Below the pieces are notes generated by a model. That model worked only from the letters and a program-made list of their open reading frames with translations, was not told the DNA's origin and ran no database searches. This document shows, piece by piece, positions 1 to 5,594 of a stretch of DNA of 16,258 nt; positions within the stretch are counted from its first letter, which is position 1; every line of letters starts with the position of its first letter. Both the position numbers and the translations under genes were made by a program. Source of the DNA: Actinomycetes bacterium (GTDB lineage: Bacteria; Actinomycetota; Acidimicrobiia; Acidimicrobiales; Palsa-688); contig JAKAXG010000021.1 in the NCBI GenBank assembly GCA_021827225.1, forward strand, positions 1-16,258, given 5' to 3'.

Positions 1-324
1 ATGGGCACACCCCGGCGGGGTGCGTACCACCACCAGGTTGGCCGACCAGGTCACCTCCACGACCCAGTCACCGAGAACCCGGCGCAGATGCTCCTCGGGC
101 GCCACCCGGTCCTTCGGCAGGTCCGGTACCGCGTAGACCGACTCGCCGCCGGCGGCCCTGACCTTCACCGCCCCGATCTCCTCCAGGTCCCGCGACACGG
201 TGGCCTGCGTCGCCTCGACCCCGGCCTCGAGGAGCAGCTCGACGAGCCGCTGCTGGGACGGCACGGCCGACTGCTCGAGGAGCTGGATGATCCGGTGCTG
301 ACGCTGGGTCTTCGACAGCTTCAC
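1..324 (-). CDS. argR: Arginine repressor ArgR, N-terminal 108 residues (cut by window edge)
   Basis: ArgR is the hexameric transcriptional regulator that binds ARG boxes when arginine is present and shuts down arginine synthesis genes. Translating the minus strand from a GTG at 324 gives an open frame to the window edge. Residues 1-70 are the winged helix-turn-helix domain, with the hallmark stretch TQATVSRDLEEIGAVKVR at 39-56. The C-terminal oligomerisation and arginine-binding domain begins near residue 80 and includes LVVVRTPPG (97-105) before the sequence runs out, so the arginine-binding residues cannot be seen. The start is chosen because the GTG overlaps the TGA stop of argF (GTGA), and there is no clear ribosome binding site, which fits translational coupling. 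It is the last visible gene of the arg operon; argG and argH would be expected beyond the edge. Identity is secure, completeness unknown. Confidence 0.93.
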   Translation of the reverse strand, partial: MKLSKTQRQHRIIQLLEQSAVPSQQRLVELLLEAGVEATQATVSRDLEEIGAVKVRAAGGESVYAVPDLPKDRVAPEEHLRRVLGDWVVEVTWSANLVVVRTPPGCAH

Positions 325-1208
325 TGACGCATCAACCACAGAAAAAGGGCCCGCGCCGCGTGCATACGGTTCTCCGCCTGGTCCCACACCGCGCTGGCCG
401 GGCCGTCGATCACCGCGGCGTCGACCTCCAGACCCCGATGGGCGGGGAGGCAGTGCAGGAACACCGCGTCCGTAGCGGCACGGGCCATCAGGTCCTCGGT
501 CACCCGGTAGCCGGCGAAGGCGTCGAGACGGGAGGCCGCCTCCGCCTCCTGGCCCATGGACACCCACACGTCGGTGTAGACGCAGTCGGCCCCCGACACC
601 GCCTCGGCCGGGTCGGTGGTCTCGACGATCTCCACGCCCCGCGCCCGGGCCCCGTCCACGGCCACCGGATCCACCTGGTGGCCGGCGGGGCAGGCCAACC
701 GGACGTTCATGCCGGCCAGGGCGGCGCCGAGGACCAGGCTGCGGGCCACGTTGTTGCCGTCACCGATCCAGGCGACGGACCGGCCGGCCACGCTCCCCCA
801 CCGGTCGGTGAGGGTCATGAGATCGGCGACGATCTGGGTGGGGTGGGAGAAGTCCGAGAGCAGGTTGACGATGGGAACCTCGTCCACCGCCACCATGGAG
901 TCGAGGTGGGCGTGGTCGTACACCCGGGCGCCGATGAGGGCGTGGTAGCGGGCCAGGACCCGGGTGACGTCCTCGACGGTCTCGCGTACCCCGAGGCCGA
1001 TCTCCTCGCCGCGGATGCTGACCGGGTGGCCCCCGAGCTGGACCACGGCCATCTCGCAGGCGTTGCGCGTCCGGTTCGAGGGCTTCTCGAAGATCAGCGC
1101 CACCCCCTTGCCCTGCAGGACCGGCTCCGCCCGGCCGGGGGCGGCCAGATCGAGCACGTCGGCCAGCTCCTTCTCGGACAGGTCGTCCATCTCCAGGAGG
1201 TGTCTCAT
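321..1208 (-). CDS. argF: Ornithine carbamoyltransferase (295 aa)
   Basis: This cytoplasmic enzyme joins carbamoyl phosphate and ornithine to make citrulline. The N-terminal carbamoyl-phosphate loop is at 44-48, read here as SNRTR rather than the usual STRTR. The HPTQ motif is at 122-125, the ornithine-loop DVWVSMG at 213-219 and the catalytic HCLPAHRG at 252-259. SMG plus HCLP favours true ornithine carbamoyltransferase over the N-acetyl- or N-succinylornithine variants. Its length is close to the family's usual 300-310. The start ATG overlaps the argD stop (ATGA) and lacks a Shine-Dalgarno sequence, so coupled translation is likely. A frame-compatible extension upstream to 1685 is rejected because it is antisense-like, low-complexity sequence inside argD. 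The stop codon overlaps the argR start. The Thr-to-Asn change in the substrate loop is unusual but leaves both arginines intact. Confidence 0.95.
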   Translation of the reverse strand: MRHLLEMDDLSEKELADVLDLAAPGRAEPVLQGKGVALIFEKPSNRTRNACEMAVVQLGGHPVSIRGEEIGLGVRETVEDVTRVLARYHALIGARVYDHAHLDSMVAVDEVPIVNLLSDFSHPTQIVADLMTLTDRWGSVAGRSVAWIGDGNNVARSLVLGAALAGMNVRLACPAGHQVDPVAVDGARARGVEIVETTDPAEAVSGADCVYTDVWVSMGQEAEAASRLDAFAGYRVTEDLMARAATDAVFLHCLPAHRGLEVDAAVIDGPASAVWDQAENRMHAARALFLWLMRQ

Positions 1209-2365
1209 GCCGACAGCACCCGGGTGAGGATGGCCACCGCTTCGTCGATCTCCTCGTCGGTGACGAGCAGCGAGGGCGCCAGGCGCAGGGCGGTGGCGGT
1301 CACGGCGTTGACCACCAGGCCGGCTTCGAGGGCGGCGGTGGCGACCGGACCGGCCTGGTGCGGCGGCTCCAGCTCGACCGCGATGAGCAGCCCCATACCC
1401 CTCACGTTGTCCACGCCCGGCACCCGCCCGAGCGCCTCGGTGAGCCGGTCGCCGGCTCGGCGGGCCCGGGCCGGGACGTCCTGCTCCTGCATGACCCCGA
1501 GCACCGCCCGCGCCGCCGCCGTGGCCAGCGGTTGGCCGCCGAAGGTGGTGGCGTGGTCGCCGGGCGAGAACGCCTCGGCCACATCGTCGCGGGCCCAGCA
1601 GGCGCCGATGGGGATGCCGTTGCCGAGGGCCTTGGCCATGGTGACCACGTCGGGGCGCACCCCGTAGTGCTGGAAGCCGAACCACTCCCCCGTCCGGCCC
1701 AGACCGGTCTGCACCTCGTCGACCATCATCAGGACCTGCCGGTCGTCGCAGATGCGCCGGACGGCGGCGAAGTACTCCTGCCCCGCCGGCTGCACGCCCC
1801 CCTCACCCTGCACCGGCTCCAGCAGCACCGCGGCGACGGTGCCGTCTATGGCCTTTTCGAGCTCGTCGGGGTCTCGCCAGGCGACGTGGCGGAACCCCTC
1901 CGGCACCGGCTGGAACGCCTCGTGCTTGGCCGGCTGGCCGGTGGCGGTCAGGGTGGCGAGGGTCCGGCCGTGGAAGGAGCCGTAAGCGCTGACGACCACG
2001 TGGCGGCCCCGGCCGCCCCACTTGCGGGCCAGCTTGATGGCCGCCTCGTTGGCCTCCGCACCGCTGTTGCAGAAGAACACCCGGCCGGCGCCGGCGTTCA
2101 CCAGCTTGTCGAGGGTGGCCGCCACCTCCCGCTGCGGGAGGGTGCCGTACAGGTTGGACACGTGCAGCAGGGTCCGGGCCTGCTCGCAGACGGCGTCGGC
2201 CACCCGGGGGTGGGCGTGGCCGAGGGAGGTCACCGCCAGGCCGGAGAGGAAGTCGAGGTAGCGCTTGCCGTGCTCGTCCCACAACCGGCTGCCCTCGCCC
2301 CGGACGAAGGTCACCGGCCGGGGCGGATAGGTGTTCATCAGGGGGTCTCGGCCGGCGCCGGTCAT
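1205..2365 (-). CDS. argD: Acetylornithine aminotransferase (386 aa)
   Basis: A class III, PLP-dependent aminotransferase that converts N-acetylglutamate semialdehyde to N-acetylornithine with glutamate as amino donor; relatives may also act on succinyldiaminopimelate. The cofactor-binding signature is clear: NSGAEANEAAIKLARK (100-115), FHGRT (131-135), VDEVQTGLGRTG (215-226, with Asp216 contacting the pyridine nitrogen) and the Schiff-base lysine K245 in MAKALGNG. Length is normal for the family. The chosen ATG at 2365 overlaps the argB TGA (ATGA); a second ATG nine codons downstream (2338) is possible because the first nine residues are poorly conserved in character. The stop overlaps the argF start. 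It sits third in the visible arg operon and should be co-regulated by ArgR. Confidence 0.95.
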   Translation of the reverse strand: MTGAGRDPLMNTYPPRPVTFVRGEGSRLWDEHGKRYLDFLSGLAVTSLGHAHPRVADAVCEQARTLLHVSNLYGTLPQREVAATLDKLVNAGAGRVFFCNSGAEANEAAIKLARKWGGRGRHVVVSAYGSFHGRTLATLTATGQPAKHEAFQPVPEGFRHVAWRDPDELEKAIDGTVAAVLLEPVQGEGGVQPAGQEYFAAVRRICDDRQVLMMVDEVQTGLGRTGEWFGFQHYGVRPDVVTMAKALGNGIPIGACWARDDVAEAFSPGDHATTFGGQPLATAAARAVLGVMQEQDVPARARRAGDRLTEALGRVPGVDNVRGMGLLIAVELEPPHQAGPVATAALEAGLVVNAVTATALRLAPSLLVTDEEIDEAVAILTRVLSA

Positions 2366-3240
2366 GCGGGCGTCACCATGGTTCCGACTCCTTCGCGGGT
2401 GAAGATCTCGAGCAGCAGGGCGTGGGGCTGGCTGCCGTCCAGGATGTGGGCCTGCGACACGCCGCCTTTGACCGCCCCGATGCAGGAGCGGACCTTGGGG
2501 ATCATGCCGCCGTCGACGGTGCCGTCGCCGATCATCGACTCCAGATCGTCGGTCGTCACGCCGGACAGGCGGGTGGCCGGGTCGTCGCGGTCCCGGCGGA
2601 TGCCGTCCACGTCGGTCAGGTAGACCAGCTTGACCGCCTGCACCGCCGACGCCACGGCCCCGGCGGCGGTGTCGGCGTTGATGTTGTACGACTGGCCGGT
2701 GCTGTCGGTGCCGATGGTGGCCACCACCGGGATCAGGTCCTCGGCCATCAGCCGCAGCAGCAGATCCGGGTTGATGGCGGCCACCTCCCCCACGAACCCC
2801 AACTGGGGATCCTTGGCCTCGGCGCTGATCAGTCCGGCGTCCTCGCCGGAGACGCCCACGGCGAGCGGGCCGTGGACGTTGATGGCACTGACGATGTCGC
2901 GGTTCACCTTGCCGACCAGCACCATGCGGGCGATGTCGAGGGTCTCGGCGTCGGTGACGCGCAGCCCGTCGCGGAACTCCGGCACCTTGCCCAGCCGGCC
3001 CATCAGCTCCCCGATCTGCGGTCCCCCGCCGTGGACCACCAGCGGCCGCATGCCGACCGAGCGCATCAGCACGATGTCCTCGGCGAAGCTCGCCAGCGGG
3101 TCCTCCCCCTCCCCCGCCGACCCGGCCGCCAGTGCGTTGCCGCCGTACTTGACCACGACGATCTGGCCCCAGAACCGGCGGATGTAGGGCAGCGCCTCTA
3201 TGAGGATCCCGGCCTTCTCCCCGGGGTTGGTGGCGCTCAC
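2362..3240 (-). CDS. argB: N-acetylglutamate kinase (292 aa)
   Basis: The amino-acid kinase that phosphorylates N-acetylglutamate, usually the controlled step of arginine synthesis. The nucleotide-binding KYGGNA is at 31-36, followed by a VVHGGGPQIG loop, a GKVNRDIVSAIN segment and the INADTAAGAVA substrate/ATP site. About 25 residues precede the first strand and include a predicted helix (EKAGILIEALPYIRRF, 8-23). In this family such an N-terminal helix is associated with hexamers that are feedback-inhibited by arginine, so this enzyme is probably arginine-sensitive (inference). The start is the GTG at 3240, which overlaps the argC TGA (GTGA). An in-frame extension to 3918 is rejected because it runs through argC as arginine/proline-rich nonsense. 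In M. tuberculosis argJ lies between argC and argB; here the two genes overlap and nothing is between them. Confidence 0.95.
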   Translation of the reverse strand: MSATNPGEKAGILIEALPYIRRFWGQIVVVKYGGNALAAGSAGEGEDPLASFAEDIVLMRSVGMRPLVVHGGGPQIGELMGRLGKVPEFRDGLRVTDAETLDIARMVLVGKVNRDIVSAINVHGPLAVGVSGEDAGLISAEAKDPQLGFVGEVAAINPDLLLRLMAEDLIPVVATIGTDSTGQSYNINADTAAGAVASAVQAVKLVYLTDVDGIRRDRDDPATRLSGVTTDDLESMIGDGTVDGGMIPKVRSCIGAVKGGVSQAHILDGSQPHALLLEIFTREGVGTMVTPA

Positions 3241-4310
3241 GGGTACAGCCCCACCCGGGGCAGGCCGCTGGTCTCGGGCAGCCCGAGGGCGATGTTGGCG
3301 CACTGGATGGCCTGGCCGGCAGCCCCCTTGGTCAGGTTGTCCAGGGCGCAGATGGCCACGATCCAGCCGGTCCGGCGGTCGAAGCGGGCGGTGAGGTGGG
3401 CGCTGTTGGACCCGAGGGTGGCCTTGGTGGACGGGGACCGCTCGGAGACCACCACGAACGGCTCGTCCGCGTAGAACCGCTGCAGGGTGGCGAGCGGGTC
3501 CGGCTCCGGGCCTGTGGCGGCCGGCCGGGCGTAGCAGGTCGCCAGGATGCCCCGGTTCATCGGGGCCAGATGGGGGGTGAACAGGATACGGGCGCCAGTG
3601 GCCTGCTCCATCTCCGGGGTGTGGCGGTGGCGCAGCAGCCCGTAGGCGGTGAAGTCCTCGTCCACGGTGTTGAAGTGGGTGTTGGGCTTGGGTGCCCGCC
3701 CGGCACCGGACACCCCGCTGGCCGCGTCGACCACCACCCCCTCGGGGTCGATGATCCCCGCCCGCACCAGCGGCGCCAGGGCCAGGGCGGCGGCGGTGAC
3801 GTAGCAGCCGGCGGCGGCCACCAGGGTGGCGCCGACCAGGTCGTCGCGGAACAGCTCGGGAATGCCGAAGGCGGCCTCGGCGAGGAGATCGGGCCTCTGG
3901 TGGGCCTCGCCGTACCATTCCGGGTAGAGGGCGGGGTCCTTGAGTCGGAAGTCGGCGGCCAGGTCCACCACCGTGGCGACCCGCTTGCGCAGATCCGGCA
4001 CCAGGTGCTGGGAGGCCCCGTGCGGCAGGGCGAGGAACACCACGTCGAGGCCGTCGGCGGCCGCCGGGTCGGCCCCCTGCAGCACCAGCTCCGGGTAGGC
4101 CGGCGCCAGGCTGGGGTACAGGTCGGCGACGCGTCCGCCGGCCTGGCTGTCGGCGGTGGCCAGCACCACCTCGAGGTTCGGGTGGCCCGAGGCCAGGCGG
4201 AGCAGCTCGGCGCCGGCGTAGCCGGACGCGCCGAAGACGCCGGTCCTCAGCAGCCGGTTCGGGGCGGGCGGCGCCGGGCCGGGGCGGTCGGTCTGAGGGT
4301 GGTCGGCCAC
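3237..4310 (-). CDS. argC: N-acetyl-gamma-glutamyl-phosphate reductase (357 aa)
   Basis: It reduces N-acetylglutamyl phosphate to the semialdehyde with NADPH. The Rossmann loop GASGYAG lies at 27-33, and the catalytic cysteine is C169 in AAGCYVTAA (usual form GCYPTA). Downstream motifs include HFNTVDEDF, TPHLAPMNRG and the terminal DNLTKGAAGQAIQ. The start is uncertain. I prefer GTG at 4310 because a TATAGT -10 element ends seven bases before it, predicting a leaderless message. An in-frame GTG at 4325 would add five residues but would lie inside that promoter. Neither has a Shine-Dalgarno sequence. A proline-rich N-terminal tail of about 20 residues precedes the core. It is the first gene of the arg operon, and its stop overlaps the argB start. 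Repression by ArgR is likely, given the ARG box at 4331-4344. Confidence 0.94.
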   Translation of the reverse strand: MADHPQTDRPGPAPPAPNRLLRTGVFGASGYAGAELLRLASGHPNLEVVLATADSQAGGRVADLYPSLAPAYPELVLQGADPAAADGLDVVFLALPHGASQHLVPDLRKRVATVVDLAADFRLKDPALYPEWYGEAHQRPDLLAEAAFGIPELFRDDLVGATLVAAAGCYVTAAALALAPLVRAGIIDPEGVVVDAASGVSGAGRAPKPNTHFNTVDEDFTAYGLLRHRHTPEMEQATGARILFTPHLAPMNRGILATCYARPAATGPEPDPLATLQRFYADEPFVVVSERSPSTKATLGSNSAHLTARFDRRTGWIVAICALDNLTKGAAGQAIQCANIALGLPETSGLPRVGLYP

Positions 4311-4316
4311 GGATGC

Positions 4317-4322
4317 ACTATA
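4317..4322 (-). promoter_or_regulatory. Putative argC promoter -10 element (TATAGT), leaderless start
   Basis: On the minus strand TATAGT occupies 4322-4317. It is separated by six bases (GCATCC) from the GTG at 4310, so transcription would begin at or next to the start codon. Five of six bases match TATAAT. No good -35 hexamer is seen at 16-18 bases upstream; the probable ArgR operator occupies that spacer instead. Leaderless messages are common in actinobacteria. The transcription start is an inference from spacing. Confidence 0.5.
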
Positions 4323-4330
4323 CACGCAGC

Positions 4331-4344
4331 TGCATAACCATGCG
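4331..4344. promoter_or_regulatory. Probable ArgR operator (ARG box)
   Basis: The plus strand reads TGCATAACCATGCG, containing the perfect inverted repeat GCAT-N4-ATGC. This fits the ARG-box architecture of two five-base arms around a four-base spacer (TGAAT-N4-ATTCA in E. coli, with a TGCAT-like arm in GC-rich actinobacteria). It lies 9 bases upstream of the putative argC -10 element, where a bound ArgR hexamer would block RNA polymerase. A related half site, GCATAAACAC, lies at 4379-4388. ArgR itself is encoded at the end of the same operon. Confidence 0.55.
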
Positions 4345-4363
4345 AGAGGTTAGGGCGCCGCCC

Positions 4364-4390
4364 CACAGCCGGCGCACAGCATAAACACAG
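4364..4390 (+). repeat. Three CACAG direct repeats at 11-bp spacing
   Basis: CACAG starts at 4364, 4375 and 4386, exactly 11 bases apart, so all three face the same side of the helix. A fourth CACAG at 4410 belongs to the DnaA-like box and is slightly out of phase (24 bases on). They sit between argC and the plus-strand gene at 4438. Helical phasing hints at a cooperatively bound protein, but three pentamers could arise by chance. Confidence 0.4.
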
Positions 4391-4404
4391 CGCCCGCCAT
4401 CTCG

Positions 4405-4413
4405 TTATCCACA
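4405..4413 (+). promoter_or_regulatory. Perfect DnaA-box sequence TTATCCACA
   Basis: The nonamer matches the DnaA consensus TTATNCACA at every position. A weaker relative, ATAAACACA (two mismatches), lies at 4381-4389. It is 25 bases upstream of the ATG at 4438. A single box in a divergent intergenic region is more consistent with gene regulation or chance than with an origin: no dnaA, dnaN or AT-rich unwinding element is present. Confidence 0.4.
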
Positions 4414-4437
4414 GGGCGGCTGCCGCAGTATGACGGC

Positions 4438-4620
4438 ATGTCCTTCGAAGTCACCCTCACCGACGACAGCATCGAGCGGGTGGACGGGGCCGACTCCTAC
4501 ACGCTGGAGGGGCCCCTCACCACCTTCTTCGGCAACGACCGGCCCCGGCCCCTGGACAGTTGGAGCGTGAAGGTGGCGAGCTACCGGACCGACCGGATCT
4601 CCCGGATCCGGCGGCTGTAG
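4438..4620 (+). CDS. Small uncharacterised protein, 60 aa
   Basis: I do not recognise a named family. The reading frame looks genuinely coding: nearly every third position is G or C, the composition is balanced rather than the Arg/Pro/Ala-rich pattern of shadow frames, and the sequence has a beta-strand-like beginning (SFEVTLTDDSIERV), then GADSYTLEGPLTTFF and a basic end (SYRTDRISRIRRL). There is no signal peptide or membrane segment. The alternating basic residues and tryptophan-containing DSWSVKV strand suggest a small compact domain; nucleic-acid or protein binding is possible but unsupported. It is divergent from argC across 127 bases and convergent with the lipoprotein gene, with six bases between the two stops. 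No ribosome binding site precedes the ATG, so it may be leaderless. From memory, similar short proteins of unknown function occur in actinobacteria; a profile search would decide. Confidence 0.7.
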   Translation: MSFEVTLTDDSIERVDGADSYTLEGPLTTFFGNDRPRPLDSWSVKVASYRTDRISRIRRL

Positions 4621-4626
4621 CGCCGC

Positions 4627-5364
4627 TCACTGGGTGGGGGTGGCCGACACCGGTCCCACGGCCGAGGCGGTGTAGGTGGAGGTGTTGGCCGAGCTGCAGA
4701 CGACCATGGTCCCGGGCGGCGCCACCAGGGTGTAGCTGGTGCTGTCGGGCGGGTAGACCCGGACCCGCCACACGGTGCCGGGGCCGGCGCAGGGCGGGAT
4801 CCCCGGGTCGGTGACGTCGAGGCGGACGTAGCCCGCCGCTCCCGGCGCCAGGGTCACCCGGCTCGGCGCCACGCTGGTGCCTCGCACCGCCGGCGGGCCG
4901 ATCTGGCCGCCCGTGCTGTTCAGGAAGGACACCCCGGGATAGCCGTAGAGGGCGCAGGCCAGCGCCGAGGAGTTCCGGAACACGAACTGGTAGTGCTCGG
5001 CGCCGGCGCTGCCGAGCGGGGACTGCAGGCTCACCGACAGCTGGGCGGTCGTGCAGGTGGCGGCGGCCGCCACCGGGGTGCTCACCGTGGTCGTGGGGGC
5101 GACGACCGGCGCGGTGGTGGTCGTCGGCGCCGCCGTGGCCGGCGCCGGGCTGGTGGGCGCGGTGCTGGCGGTGGCGGGTACGGTGCTGGTGGTGGCGGGG
5201 GCCACCGTGGCTGGGGTCACCGTGGCCGGGGTGGTGGTCGCCGCCGGCGCGGGGGCGGCCGTGCCGGGCGGCGGCGGCGCCGAGTGGCTGCTCGAGCCGC
5301 AGCCGACCAGCGCCAGGGTCGCCGCCGCCAGGCCGGCGGCTTGTGTCAGGGACCGTCTGGGCAT
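4627..5364 (-). CDS. Secreted lipoprotein with DUF4232-like domain (245 aa)
   Basis: The N-terminus is a lipoprotein signal peptide: basic MPRR, a hydrophobic stretch, and a lipobox LVGC at 19-22 with C22 as the lipidated cysteine, so the mature protein should be tethered to the outer face of the membrane. Residues 23-102 form a long Thr/Ala/Pro/Val-rich linker typical of disordered, possibly O-mannosylated wall-spanning segments. Residues 103-235 form a compact beta-rich domain resembling DUF4232 (CTTAQLSVSL at the start, then YGYPGVSFLNSTGGQIG), with four cysteines (104, 137, 192, 223) that could make two disulfides. The function of DUF4232 is unknown. The ATG at 5364 begins the signal peptide; a partial purine-rich sequence (GAGAGCGGAAAAG) precedes it. 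It is probably its own transcription unit, since a strong inverted repeat separates it from pheT. Confidence 0.88.
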   Translation of the reverse strand: MPRRSLTQAAGLAAATLALVGCGSSSHSAPPPPGTAAPAPAATTTPATVTPATVAPATTSTVPATASTAPTSPAPATAAPTTTTAPVVAPTTTVSTPVAAAATCTTAQLSVSLQSPLGSAGAEHYQFVFRNSSALACALYGYPGVSFLNSTGGQIGPPAVRGTSVAPSRVTLAPGAAGYVRLDVTDPGIPPCAGPGTVWRVRVYPPDSTSYTLVAPPGTMVVCSSANTSTYTASAVGPVSATPTQ

Positions 5365-5479
5365 GGCTTTTCCGCTCTCTTCTCGGTCCGTCCCGGTACC
5401 GGAACATCAGCATGCACCCTCCGGGCGCCTTTGCCCAGGGCCGGGACGGCAGTGCTTCCCCCCGACGGGCCGGCGCTCC

Positions 5480-5518
5480 GGTGACGGGAATCCACCAGCG
5501 GGGTGGATTCCCGTCACC
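5480..5518. terminator. 17-bp perfect inverted repeat, probable terminator after pheT
   Basis: Arms 5480-5496 (GGTGACGGGAATCCACC) and 5502-5518 pair perfectly around a five-base loop (AGCGG). The hairpin lies 77-115 bases past the pheT stop in the direction of transcription and before the lipoprotein gene. Neither side has a T-run, so it would be a U-tract-less hairpin, a type proposed for actinobacteria. A protein-binding palindrome is the alternative. The rest of 5365-5594 shows no clear promoter or RNA family. Confidence 0.6.
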
Positions 5519-5594
5519 AAAGGCTATGGCGTGTCACCAGATAGCGGTCGGCGCCCCTGCTAATTGCGGGAAAGCCGGTCACGCCGACGGCCGG

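Noticed and set aside
321..1208. ArgF as N-acetylornithine carbamoyltransferase, to explain the missing argJ
   Set aside because: The SMG loop and HCLPAHRG motif fit ordinary ornithine carbamoyltransferase.
360..1667. 435-codon plus-strand open frame opposite argF and argD
   Set aside because: Shadow of the real genes, with low-complexity composition and no motif.
4364..4413. Chromosomal replication origin around the DnaA box
   Set aside because: Only one perfect box, no AT-rich unwinding region, and no dnaA, dnaN or rpmH nearby.
4517..5413. 298-codon minus-strand frame overlapping the lipoprotein gene
   Set aside because: Arg/His/Gly-rich alternative frame; the other frame has a lipobox, linker and DUF4232-like domain. 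Its 3' end also runs into the 60-aa gene.
5365..5594. Riboswitch (c-di-AMP or c-di-GMP type) before the lipoprotein gene
   Set aside because: I compared the region with the motifs I remember for these classes and found no convincing core; only the inverted repeat is clear.
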